From the NCBI GenBank assembly GCA_031278295.1, contig JAITKQ010000168.1:1-6855 (forward strand): 6,855 nucleotides of DNA, given 5' to 3'. The notes under the pieces were generated by a model. That model had not been told where the DNA came from and ran no database searches. It worked only from the letters and a program-made list of their open reading frames with translations. Below, piece by piece: positions 1 through 6,086 of this stretch. The translations under genes and the position numbers were made by a program. How positions within the stretch are numbered: position 1 is the stretch's first letter; every line of letters begins with the position of its first letter. The stretch is from Spirochaetaceae bacterium (GTDB taxonomy: Bacteria; Spirochaetota; Spirochaetia; Treponematales; Breznakiellaceae).

Positions 1-69
1 CGCCTGCGGCGCGCCAATCACGCGGTAGGAGGCAATGGTCTACTACCATTTTTCGTGAGTATTTACTAA
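1..69 (+). CDS. Possible 3' end of an unidentified reading frame (partial)
   Basis: Frame 1 is open from the window edge and stops at TAA 67-69. It encodes about 22 residues ending in LLPFFVSIY. No family can be recognised from so short a tail. The only context is a strong GC hairpin starting two bases after the stop, of a kind common after transposase or TnpB genes of IS200/IS605 elements. This could therefore be the C-terminus of such a protein, but an open frame of this length is also expected by chance. Confidence 0.2.
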   Translation, partial: RLRRANHAVGGNGLLPFFVSIY

Positions 70-70
70 T

Positions 71-104
71 TCTAACCGCCCTAAAGGGCGGGGTATTAGA
101 CCCC
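71..104. repeat. GC-rich hairpin, IS200/IS605-end-like or terminator-like
   Basis: CCGCCC 76-81 and GGGCGG 86-91 pair perfectly around a TAAA loop. The flanks TCTAA 71-75 and TTAGA 96-100 extend the palindrome after a four-base bulge. A competing hairpin, GGGGT 90-94 with ACCCC 100-104, overlaps it. A CCGCCC-TTTA-GGGCGG hairpin with these alternative pairings is typical of the subterminal ends of IS200/IS605-family elements. No transposase is visible, so this may be an element end whose gene lies left of the window, a decayed remnant, or simply a terminator. Confidence 0.45.
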
Positions 105-416
105 ACTGCGAATAAATGAACTTTTATAAGAATGACCTCTTTGTCATGTTCCGTCAATTTGGAGCGCCATAGCCGGAGGCCCCGTTTTGGAACAGGCTCT
201 CCATGTTAAGATTCTTGCGGGTCAAGTTTAGCGCTCTGCGGCTAAACGCTTCATTCATGCGCGCCTCCCCGTCGTCTACGCGGAGGCTTGCTTTGGCCTC
301 TGCCCGTTTCCTGAATTTTCACCCCTTTACGCTTCGCTCGTACCGCCACCGGGCAAGGGGCAATCCGGCTTTGGCTTTCGCATAACCGGCTTCGAGTTGA
401 AGGTTTTTATCAGCGC
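105..416. other. Region without a convincing gene, rich in short inverted repeats
   Basis: No open frame here looks like a conserved protein. Several short inverted repeats are visible: ATGAC 132-136 with GTCAT 143-147; GTTTAGC 226-232 with GCTAAAC 241-247; and GCCTCC 263-268 with GGAGGC 282-287, the latter able to pair instead with GCCTC 296-300. A 34-codon minus-strand frame at 154-258 is listed separately. The stretch could be decayed gene or mobile-element sequence, or part of an untranslated RNA; the sequence does not decide. Confidence 0.4.
154..258 (-). CDS. Possible 34-residue small protein
   Basis: On the minus strand an ATG at 258 follows GGGGAGG (264-270 on the + strand) by five bases, a good ribosome-binding site. 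The frame runs 34 codons to a TGA at 156-154. The product begins MNEAFSRRALNLTRKNL and ends NGASGYGAPN. It has no signal peptide, membrane segment or recognised motif. The frame continues upstream of the ATG without a stop for at least 15 codons (K-R-A-E-A-K type sequence), so it may be the degraded end of a longer gene. A chance ORF is quite possible. Confidence 0.2.
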   Translation of the reverse strand: MNEAFSRRALNLTRKNLNMESLFQNGASGYGAPN

Positions 417-445
417 TTGACAGGAAGGGATATTTATACTATGAT
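417..445 (+). promoter_or_regulatory. Sigma-70-type promoter of the metal-exporting ATPase
   Basis: A perfect -35 hexamer TTGACA (417-422) is followed after 17 bases by TATGAT (440-445), five of six matches to the -10 consensus. Transcription would start near 452, about 48 bases before the ATPase ATG. TATACT at 435-440 is another -10-like string, but its spacer would be only 12 bases. The spacing to the gene and the operator-like palindrome directly abutting the -10 box support the assignment. Confidence 0.7.
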
Positions 446-470
446 TGAATAGTTATTCAACTGAATAGTT
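445..470 (+). promoter_or_regulatory. Probable ArsR/SmtB-family metal-sensor operator
   Basis: TTGAATA (445-451) and TATTCAA (454-460) form a perfect inverted repeat with a 2-bp centre. It contains TGAA-N6-TTCA, the core of operators bound by ArsR/SmtB repressors such as CzrA, SmtB and CadC. It starts on the last base of the -10 box and is centred on the predicted start site, where a repressor would block initiation. The left half recurs as TGAATAGTT at 462-470 (first copy 446-454), suggesting a degenerate second site. No ArsR-type gene lies in the window, so the regulator must be encoded elsewhere. The family of the regulator is inferred from operator shape and the gene downstream. Confidence 0.6.
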
Positions 471-485
471 GTATTACCGTTCATT

Positions 486-491
486 AAGGAG
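486..491 (+). promoter_or_regulatory. Ribosome-binding site fixing the ATPase start at 500
   Basis: AAGGAG at 486-491 lies eight bases before ATG 500. The in-frame GTG at 491 overlaps this site and cannot use it, so 500 is the likely start. ATG 503, immediately after, is a less well spaced alternative. Confidence 0.75.
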
Positions 492-499
492 TGTTCGTT

Positions 500-2653
500 A
501 TGATGAGGAATACTTATACGTTGGAGGGGCTATGTTGCCCCAATTGTGCGGCCAGGATTGAAAAGTATGTCGGCGCGTTGGAAGGTGTCAGCCGGGCGCT
601 GGTCGATTTTTCAGTGCAGAAACTTACCATCGAGGCCGAAGATTCAGGCTTATTGGACGACATAAGGGCCCGTGCCGGCCGTATCATCAGGGAGCTTGAA
701 CCTTCTATCGAAATGCGTGATTCTGTCATTTCCCCCGGCAGGGGGACGGCTGAGGGCAAGGCGGATTCCGCACCGTTAAAGACGCGGCTCCGCCGGATAA
801 GCCTTGTACTGGGTGTGGCCCTCTTTGTGGCGGGTATGGTCTTTGATTATGTACCCTCCCTTAGCCTGCCGTCTCTCGTGCGTCTTGCCGTCTTTCTGGT
901 AAGTTATCTCCTGGTAGGCGGCGGCGTGCTTGTCAGGGCGTGTAAAAATATTACCCGAGGTGAAATTTTTGACGAAAATTTTTTGATGGGCATCGCCACA
1001 ATAGGGGCCTTCGCCATCGGCGAATACCCCGAAGGGGCGGCGGTGATGATATTCTACAGGATTGGCGAGGCTTTCCAGGATTACGCGGTGGGACGTTCCC
1101 GCAAATCCATATCCGCCCTGATGGATATCAGACCCGATTACGCCAACCTGAAAACCGCCGCCGGCCTAGAGCGGGTCTCCCCGGAAACGGTACGCGCCGG
1201 GGACCTTATCGTGGTAAAGCCCGGGGAAAAAATCCCGCTGGACGGCGTGGTAGCGGAGGGCTTTTCCGCGCTGGATACTTCGGCCCTGACAGGCGAATCC
1301 CTGCCCCGTGACGTGGAGAAGGGCAGCGCCGTCCTTTCCGGCTCCATAAACAGGAGCGGCCTCCTCACGATACAGGTAAGCAAGGTCTTCGGTGAATCCA
1401 CGGTCTCCAAAATCCTAAACCTGGTGCAAAACGCGGGCAGCAAAAAATCCGTCACCGAAAACTTCATCACCAAATTCGCCCGGTACTATACACCGGCGGT
1501 CGTGTTCTCCGCCGCCGCGCTTGCCCTTATTCCGCCCCTCCTTGTCCCCGGCGCGGCCTTCGCCGAATGGCTTAACCGCGCTCTGGTATTCCTCGTGGTC
1601 TCATGCCCCTGCGCCCTCGTTATCTCCATACCTTTGAGCTTTTTCGGCGGCATCGGCGGCGCTTCACGAAACGGCATCCTGATCAAGGGTAGCAACTACC
1701 TTGAGGCCCTCACCAACGTGAACACCGTGGTCTTTGACAAAACGGGAACCTTGACCAAGGGGGTGTTCAGTGTAACAAGAATCGTCCCGGCAGGCGGCCT
1801 TACGGAAGAAAGGCTGCTGTACTTCGCCGCCCATGCGGAGGCGTACTCCAGCCACCCGATAGCGCTTTCGATCACCAAAGCCTGGGGCAGGGATGTTGAG
1901 GCGGGAACGGTAGGCGCTTATGAGGAGATCGCCGGGAAGGGTGTCTCCGTCCGTGTCGGGGAAGACGCGGTGCTGGCGGGAAACGCGAGGCTGTTTGAGG
2001 CAGCGAAGATCGCGCTCCCCGATGTGGAGGAGTTGGGGACGGTGGTGTACCTGGCGGTGAACGGCGGGTACGCCGGATACATCGTCATTGCCGACGAGAT
2101 TAAGCCCGGCAGCAAGGAGGCGCTTGATGAACTGCGTAACATCGGGGTAACACGGATCGCTATGCTCACCGGTGACAGCAAGGCCGCAGGCGAGAGCATA
2201 GCGAATCGGATCGGCCTTGATGAGGTATACGCTGAACTGCTGCCCCACCAGAAGGTTGAGTACCTTGAAGCGCTGGAGCGGAGTAAGTCCGGCCCGGGCA
2301 AACTGCTCTTTGTCGGGGACGGCATCAACGACGCGCCGGTATTGGCCCGTAGCGACGTGGGCGTCGCGATGGGGGGTCTTGGTTCCGACGCGGCCATAGA
2401 AGCCGCCGACATTGTGCTGATGACCGACGAACCCTCAAAAATCGCCGCCGCGATCCGCATTGCACGGAGAACCCGGAATATCGTCTGGCAGAACATTGTA
2501 TTTGCCCTGTCTGTCAAAGGCCTAATCCTGGTGATGGGCGCTCTGGGCATCGCCACCATGTGGGAAGCGGTGTTCGGCGATGTAGGCGTGGCCCTTATCG
2601 CTGTTCTTAACGCCATGAGGGTTATGCGGCTGCCTATCCACCGGCAAATTTAG
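500..2653 (+). CDS. cadA: Zn/Cd/Pb-translocating P-type ATPase (P1B-2, CadA/ZntA type)
   Basis: This inner-membrane pump exports divalent soft metals (Zn2+, Cd2+, Pb2+) using ATP. The 717-residue product has one N-terminal heavy-metal domain with GLCCPNC (Cys13 and Cys16), then about eight membrane segments. Every core P-type motif is intact: TGES 264-267 (actuator), CPC 369-371 in TM6, phosphorylation site DKTGT from Asp413, His452-Pro453 (nucleotide binding, P1B-specific), TGD 557-559, and GDGIND 606-611. Lys673 in TM7 and Asp694 in TM8 (FGDVG) are the residues that distinguish the Zn/Cd/Pb subgroup from copper pumps; their 21-residue separation equals that of ZntA Lys693 and Asp714. The gene is monocistronic or first in its transcript, with its own promoter and a likely ArsR/SmtB operator. 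Subgroup assignment is firm; the preferred metal, and so CadA versus ZntA naming, is not decided by sequence. Confidence 0.95.
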   Translation: MMRNTYTLEGLCCPNCAARIEKYVGALEGVSRALVDFSVQKLTIEAEDSGLLDDIRARAGRIIRELEPSIEMRDSVISPGRGTAEGKADSAPLKTRLRRISLVLGVALFVAGMVFDYVPSLSLPSLVRLAVFLVSYLLVGGGVLVRACKNITRGEIFDENFLMGIATIGAFAIGEYPEGAAVMIFYRIGEAFQDYAVGRSRKSISALMDIRPDYANLKTAAGLERVSPETVRAGDLIVVKPGEKIPLDGVVAEGFSALDTSALTGESLPRDVEKGSAVLSGSINRSGLLTIQVSKVFGESTVSKILNLVQNAGSKKSVTENFITKFARYYTPAVVFSAAALALIPPLLVPGAAFAEWLNRALVFLVVSCPCALVISIPLSFFGGIGGASRNGILIKGSNYLEALTNVNTVVFDKTGTLTKGVFSVTRIVPAGGLTEERLLYFAAHAEAYSSHPIALSITKAWGRDVEAGTVGAYEEIAGKGVSVRVGEDAVLAGNARLFEAAKIALPDVEELGTVVYLAVNGGYAGYIVIADEIKPGSKEALDELRNIGVTRIAMLTGDSKAAGESIANRIGLDEVYAELLPHQKVEYLEALERSKSGPGKLLFVGDGINDAPVLARSDVGVAMGGLGSDAAIEAADIVLMTDEPSKIAAAIRIARRTRNIVWQNIVFALSVKGLILVMGALGIATMWEAVFGDVGVALIAVLNAMRVMRLPIHRQI

Positions 2654-2768
2654 TTGCCGCGACTCCCCTGCCCCATACTTTTCCGGCTTAGAAACCCGGC
2701 CCCAGGTGCCGGAAGGGGTGACTCGAAGCGGCGGCGGCAGGCCGGTATGGAGTCCGCGCACGGACGGC

Positions 2769-2797
2769 TTGCGTGAAATTCCACAGGCGGGTATATT
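2769..2797 (+). promoter_or_regulatory. Possible promoter of the small secreted-protein gene
   Basis: TTGCGT (2769-2774) and TATATT (2792-2797) are separated by 17 bases. The -10 is good and the -35 poor. Transcription would begin near 2804, giving a 64-base leader. That leader contains two mutually exclusive short hairpins, ATGTT 2814-2818 with AACAT 2825-2829 and GCGAA 2822-2826 with TTCGC 2831-2835. Confidence 0.35.
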
Positions 2798-2855
2798 TAC
2801 AAGTAGGCTGTGAATGTTTGTGCGAACATATTCGCCGAGCGAAAAGAAGGTGTCT

Positions 2856-2860
2856 GGAGG
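2856..2860 (+). promoter_or_regulatory. Ribosome-binding site fixing the start at 2868
   Basis: GGAGG at 2856-2860 sits seven bases before ATG 2868. The longer in-frame start at ATG 2814 has no such site and would put 18 polar residues before the signal peptide, so it is rejected. Confidence 0.8.
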
Positions 2861-2867
2861 AAATTTT

Positions 2868-3317
2868 ATGGAAAGACTTAGGTATGTATGTTTGATTGCG
2901 TTGATAACATTTGGAATACCGGCAACCGCCTTGCTTGCCCAGAATGAGCCCGCCGGCGGAGTTTCAGGGAAATCACCGTTTGGCGTGGTAAATACGTCCA
3001 TTGAAAAGATTTATTCCCATTCAAAAGGCTATGTTGTTGAATACCGCAAGCACGGAATGGGAACGGACCGGCTCTACCTGCCGATAGAATGGTTTAAATG
3101 GAAGCCGAACATGGAATCCCCGCCTAAGGGCGAGTTGATCAGGATAAAAACCGGTAATGTCTGGCCCTTCCTTGCGGTATACTACAAGGATGGCAAAACC
3201 GACCATGTACGTCTCTATGTACGGGACAATAGCCATCAAACGTGGGGGACAATACTGAACGGTGTGAATCTTGACGATAAATTTGACGGGGTCGAAGAAG
3301 TACGCATAGACCGCTGA
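2868..3317 (+). CDS. Small secreted protein of unknown function
   Basis: No family is recognised in this 149-residue product. It starts with a classic signal peptide: positive N-terminus (Arg3, Arg5), hydrophobic core at about residues 6-17, and likely cleavage after Ala21 (ATA) or Ala24 (LLA). There is no lipobox cysteine, so it should be released to the periplasm rather than lipid-anchored. The mature part is about 125 residues, rich in aromatic and basic residues with alternating hydrophobic stretches (GYVVEYRKHGMG, DRLYLPIEWFKW, WPFLAVYYKDGK, HVRLYVRD), suggesting a compact beta-rich fold. It contains no cysteine, so no disulfides or cysteine metal site. It lies 214 bp after the ATPase with its own possible promoter, so shared regulation is unproven. 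Being a real gene is well supported by the ribosome site and the signal peptide. Confidence 0.8.
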   Translation: MERLRYVCLIALITFGIPATALLAQNEPAGGVSGKSPFGVVNTSIEKIYSHSKGYVVEYRKHGMGTDRLYLPIEWFKWKPNMESPPKGELIRIKTGNVWPFLAVYYKDGKTDHVRLYVRDNSHQTWGTILNGVNLDDKFDGVEEVRIDR

Positions 3318-3463
3318 AGTAATTGAATGAGCCGTCCCGCCCTAAAACCGGGTGACTTGACTATGCGCCGGTAAGCGGCAGGTGACAGCTCAAAAATCAG
3401 GGGCTTTGTGGCGGAAAATAACGCAAAACCTACATGTGGCAGGCTGCCGATTCGTTTAACTGC

Positions 3464-3500
3464 ACAAAACAGCGTTTACGCTGTTTTGTCTGACATTTTT
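3464..3500 (+). terminator. Perfect 11-bp stem-loop with trailing T run
   Basis: ACAAAACAGCG (3464-3474) and CGCTGTTTTGT (3479-3489) pair perfectly around a TTTA loop. A run of five T follows at 3496-3500, six bases after the stem. It lies between the secreted-protein gene (stop at 3317) and the phosphoesterase gene (ATG 3591). The stem fits a terminator for the upstream transcript, but the T run is not adjacent and the distance from the stop is about 150 bases. A regulator-binding palindrome is the alternative. Confidence 0.45.
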
Positions 3501-3590
3501 CCACCTGTGTCCCCTTTTAAGGATGTGCGACGGCATTGAAGCGGTGACGATTGGCGCATTCGTATAGATCGGTGTTTCACCGGGGAATTT

Positions 3591-4589
3591 ATGGGAAAAA
3601 TTTTTGTTCCGCCCGCCTGCCTACTCGAATTTGTTGAAAGGCAAGGGAAATTTATAATCGCCGGTCACGACGAACCCGATGCGGACTGTGTATGCAGCCA
3701 ACTTGCGCTTGCCTCCATTCTGAAACGGCTTGGGAAGGATACCCTGCTCTGTTCCGCCGGACCCTTCCGCAAGCCGGAAGTACGGCCTTACGAAAAATTG
3801 TTTTTGGACAAGGTGAGCGGGGACGACAGGGCGGACGCCGCCGTAATAATCGTCGATTGTCAGGGGCCGCAACGTACCGGCAGTGTATGCGAAGCGTTGA
3901 AAGACCTGCCGCTGGCTATAATAGATCACCACGAACGTAACGGGGACGCAGGCGGCGGCACCTGCGTCTGTGCCTTCGTCGAAGCGGAGGCGGCTTCAAC
4001 CACAATGCTGGTTTTTTCACTATTCAAGGCACTGCGGCTTGATCTGTCCGCGGACGAGGCGCGTCTTCTGTTTTTGGGGCTTTGTACGGATTCAGGTTTT
4101 TTCCGGCACATTGAAAGTGGCGGTGAAGAGGCGTTTCGCGTGGCCGCGGAACTGATCGGCGCGGGGGCAAGCCCAAAGGAAACTTTTGCCGAAATCAACG
4201 GCGGCAAAACGCTTGCGTCCAGGCTTTTGCTGGGAATGGAACTGGGGAATACGGAAAGTTATTTTGGCGGAAAACTGTTGCTTTCAACGGAAAGCCTAGC
4301 CGAGACCGAAGAGTACGGCATCGAAAACCGTGACACCGATACGCTTTACCAGCTTTTGATGGCGGTTGAAGGGGTCGAGGCGGTAGCGGTAATACGTCAG
4401 CACACAGATCGGGAATGCGCCTTAGGCCTGCGTTCACGCAGGGCCCTTGATGTGGCAAAGGTAGCCGCCGTTTACGGCGGCGGGGGCCATAAAAACGCGG
4501 CCGGGGCCTATGTCAACGGCCGTATCGCCGAGCTAAAGCTGTCCGTAATAGGTGAATTTGAAAAAATCCTCGCCGCTCCGTCGCTGTAA
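3591..4589 (+). CDS. nrnA: DHH/DHHA1 phosphoesterase, NrnA or DhhP type
   Basis: Stand-alone DHH-DHHA1 proteins of this size (332 residues) are cytoplasmic, Mn2+-dependent phosphoesterases. NrnA degrades nano-RNAs and dephosphorylates pAp; DhhP of Borrelia acts on c-di-AMP or pApA. Metal-binding motifs appear in order: His26, Asp30 and Asp32 (HDEPDAD, motif I), Asp89 (VIIVDC), Asp112-His113-His114 (the DHH signature), and Asp167 (TDSG). The C-terminal substrate-binding DHHA1 domain ends with GGGGHKNAAG, its His at 300. All catalytic residues are present; the usual PDGD of motif I is PDAD here. The ribosome site is modest (GGGG at 3582-3585), preceded by the small hairpin CGGTG-TTT-CACCG (3570-3582). 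TATAGA at 3563-3568 is -10-like but lacks a well-placed -35. The family is certain; the exact substrate, and hence the nrnA symbol, is inference. Confidence 0.88.
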   Translation: MGKIFVPPACLLEFVERQGKFIIAGHDEPDADCVCSQLALASILKRLGKDTLLCSAGPFRKPEVRPYEKLFLDKVSGDDRADAAVIIVDCQGPQRTGSVCEALKDLPLAIIDHHERNGDAGGGTCVCAFVEAEAASTTMLVFSLFKALRLDLSADEARLLFLGLCTDSGFFRHIESGGEEAFRVAAELIGAGASPKETFAEINGGKTLASRLLLGMELGNTESYFGGKLLLSTESLAETEEYGIENRDTDTLYQLLMAVEGVEAVAVIRQHTDRECALGLRSRRALDVAKVAAVYGGGGHKNAAGAYVNGRIAELKLSVIGEFEKILAAPSL

Positions 4590-4622
4590 AAGGCTGCAAA
4601 CTATATAAAGCGGACGGTATTC

Positions 4623-5549
4623 ATGATAAAAACATGGTCAACGCCGGTTCAGGATGAAAACCGTAACGAAGAACCCTGCGCGTTGTGCGGCGGGCGGGAT
4701 TTTTCCGCGTACCTGCGTTGCGAAGGCTTTCAATACGTCCGGTGCAGACAATGTTCCCTCGTTCAGATGAATCCGCAGCCTGACGCGGAAGCCGTTAAAC
4801 GGCGTTACAGCGGGGATGACTACCTTGAATACGAACTTGCGAACGAAGAAGCTTTTTTGGAGCTGGGGTTGCTCACGCTGGCCGACGCCGGTTTTTATCA
4901 GTTTGAGGGCGGGCTGGATCCGGCTGAACGGCGCGTACTGGATGCCGGCTGTGCGACCGGCGCGTTGCTGGCAAGGCTGAGGGCACGCGGCTGGCAGGCG
5001 GAGGGGGTGGAACTTAACGAAAGGCAGGCTGACTATGCGCGGCGTGTGCGCGGCCTGCGGGTGTACGGGCAGGCGCTGGAAGACATACCTCTTGAATCCT
5101 GCTCCTATACCCTGATCCTGGCATCCCACCTTATAGAACATCTGCGCCGCCCGCGTTCCTTTTTGGCTGAAGCGCGCCGCCTGCTTGCCCCGGGCGGACG
5201 GCTCTTCCTGACCACGCCCAACATTGACGGCTTTCAGCCGCGCCTCTTTGCGGGCCGGTGGAGATCCGCGATATTTGATCACCTTTACCTGTTTTCGGCC
5301 AAAACGCTTACACGTCTCCTTGAACAGGAAGGTTTCCACATCGAAAAAACCGTTACCTGGGGCGGACTTGCCGCCGGAATTGCCCCGCGCCCCGTAAAAT
5401 TCATGTTTGACAAGCTAGCAAAGCTGTTTGGCTTTGGCGATGTGATGCTGATAAGCTGTAGCCTGCCCGCTGGCGGGCGCGTATGCAAGCCGCCCCTTTC
5501 GGACCCGACGGCAGAACCCGAACTCCGCTTTGGGGACGCTACCGCGTAG
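4623..5549 (+). CDS. SAM-dependent class I methyltransferase with N-terminal zinc ribbon
   Basis: The 308-residue product should transfer a methyl group from S-adenosylmethionine; the acceptor is unknown. Cys19, Cys22, Cys41 and Cys44 form a probable zinc ribbon, followed by MNPQPD, the usual join in this methyltransferase group. The Rossmann domain shows the SAM-binding loop DAGCATG (107-113), the ribose-binding acidic residue Glu130 (GVELNE) and HLIEH (169-173). LLAPGGRLFLTTPN follows the common strand-5 pattern. The gene starts 33 bp after the phosphoesterase stop with no promoter or terminator between, so the two are probably co-transcribed. Its ribosome site is weak. The natural fold appears to end near residue 280 (FGDVMLISC); residues 282-308 and the TAG stop are encoded by a copy of the repeat that forms the array after 6249. 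Related enzymes modify small molecules, lipids or sugars; no choice is possible here. Confidence 0.85.
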   Translation: MIKTWSTPVQDENRNEEPCALCGGRDFSAYLRCEGFQYVRCRQCSLVQMNPQPDAEAVKRRYSGDDYLEYELANEEAFLELGLLTLADAGFYQFEGGLDPAERRVLDAGCATGALLARLRARGWQAEGVELNERQADYARRVRGLRVYGQALEDIPLESCSYTLILASHLIEHLRRPRSFLAEARRLLAPGGRLFLTTPNIDGFQPRLFAGRWRSAIFDHLYLFSAKTLTRLLEQEGFHIEKTVTWGGLAAGIAPRPVKFMFDKLAKLFGFGDVMLISCSLPAGGRVCKPPLSDPTAEPELRFGDATA

Positions 5550-5570
5550 CGGATGTGAGACCCACTGGCG
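5465..5570 (+). repeat. Diverged repeat copy inside the 3' end of the methyltransferase gene
   Basis: This segment carries the modules of the terminal array. It begins with the GCCCGC-TG-GCGGGC palindrome (5465-5478), then GCGTATGC, a 14-base block replaced by unrelated sequence of equal length (5487-5500), GGACCCGACGGC, AGAACCCGAACTCCGC, and the palindromic GACGCTACCGCGTAGCGG (5535-5552). It ends with the ATGTGAGACCC variant seen again at 6259-6269 and a CCCACTGGCGGG palindrome. The methyltransferase stop TAG (5547-5549) lies within the 18-base palindromic module. The middle mixes sequence found in both array subtypes, so it is a mosaic or ancestral copy. Confidence 0.85.
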
Positions 5571-5584
5571 GGCGGCCAGCCGCC
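5571..5584. repeat. GC hairpin between the methyltransferase and PUR genes
   Basis: GGCGGC (5571-5576) and GCCGCC (5579-5584) pair across two bases; a realistic loop would open the inner pairs. It follows the repeat copy directly and has only two T after it, so it is not a good intrinsic terminator. A second weak stem, ACCGT 5592-5596 with ACGGT 5604-5608, lies between it and the next ribosome site. Confidence 0.4.
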
Positions 5585-5633
5585 TTGCGGAACCGTATTC
5601 AAAACGGTAGAGTATATTTGAATGGAGTGAACG

Positions 5634-6086
5634 ATGGGTATTCGGGGAGAATTATTTTCAAAAAAAGTGCTGTTGCAGAATCGGAGTTATTTTTTTAACG
5701 TAAAAGAGAATCGGAAAGGCGATCTTTACCTCAACATTGTGGAGAGCAAGAACAGGGATGAAGGCGGTTTTGAGCGCCAGTCCGTAGTGCTGTTTGAGGA
5801 TGATTTACAGGAATTTTTGCGCGGCTTCGATGAATCGTTGAGGGTGTTGGAAAAGGCTGTCCGTGAAAAACGCCGCGCCTCTCCCAAAAAAATAAACTAC
5901 AGTCCGCCGGAGAGCGGGGCTGTACCCGCAGGGCGGATCACCGCGAAAAAGTTTGTGCGGAATGGCAAAAGCGGCGGCGGGACGCCTAAAACCGGCAAAG
6001 CGCCGGAAGCGCATAAGCCTGCAAAAACTGTCAAAACAGTTAAATTTATTCAGAAAAGGGACAAGGGACACATGCCCCAGCGGTGA
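5634..6086 (+). CDS. PUR-domain (DUF3276/BpuR-type) nucleic-acid-binding protein with basic tail
   Basis: Residues 1-84 match the small PUR-domain proteins of spirochaetes and Bacteroidetes. BpuR of Borrelia, the best-known member, binds DNA and RNA and affects gene expression. Recognisable features are MGIRGELFS, the NRSYFFNVKENRKGDLYLNIVES strand-turn-strand block with aromatic and basic residues (about 16-38), FERQSVVLFEDD, and a C-terminal helix with EFLRGFDESLRVLEKAVREK. Residues 85-150 form an extra low-complexity tail with 17 Lys/Arg against 3 acidic residues, rich in Gly, Pro and Ala, including PKTGKAPEAHKPAKTVKTVK. It is probably disordered and adds nucleic-acid affinity. GGAG (5624-5627) lies six bases before ATG 5634. 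The gene starts 84 bp after the methyltransferase stop, so read-through is possible. Family is confident; the role here is inferred. Confidence 0.85.
   Translation: MGIRGELFSKKVLLQNRSYFFNVKENRKGDLYLNIVESKNRDEGGFERQSVVLFEDDLQEFLRGFDESLRVLEKAVREKRRASPKKINYSPPESGAVPAGRITAKKFVRNGKSGGGTPKTGKAPEAHKPAKTVKTVKFIQKRDKGHMPQR

Noticed and set aside
34..53. Terminator hairpin AATGGT-CTACT-ACCATT with T run
   Set aside because: The six-pair AT-rich stem is weak and would lie inside the possible reading frame that stops at 69.
203..385. 60-codon + strand frame upstream of the ATPase
   Set aside because: The translation is arginine- and serine-rich with no motif, no good ribosome site, and it is full of inverted repeats; probably chance.
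491..499. GTG at 491 as ATPase start
   Set aside because: It overlaps the AAGGAG ribosome site, which is ideally spaced for ATG 500.
1664..2616. Long overlapping minus-strand frames within the ATPase gene
   Set aside because: They are antisense to a complete P-type ATPase and show no domain or ribosome site.
2696..2765. Terminator after the ATPase
   Set aside because: CCGGC/GCCGG (2696-2712) and GTCCG/CGGAC (2752-2765) are short stems without T tracts.
2814..2867. Longer start of the secreted protein at ATG 2814
   Set aside because: No ribosome site, and it would bury the signal peptide behind 18 polar residues; ATG 2868 has GGAGG seven bases upstream.
4638..5339. Long open frame on the minus strand (233 codons)
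   Set aside because: It lies opposite the methyltransferase, whose motifs are intact, and its product shows no recognisable domain; it reflects codon bias of the real gene.
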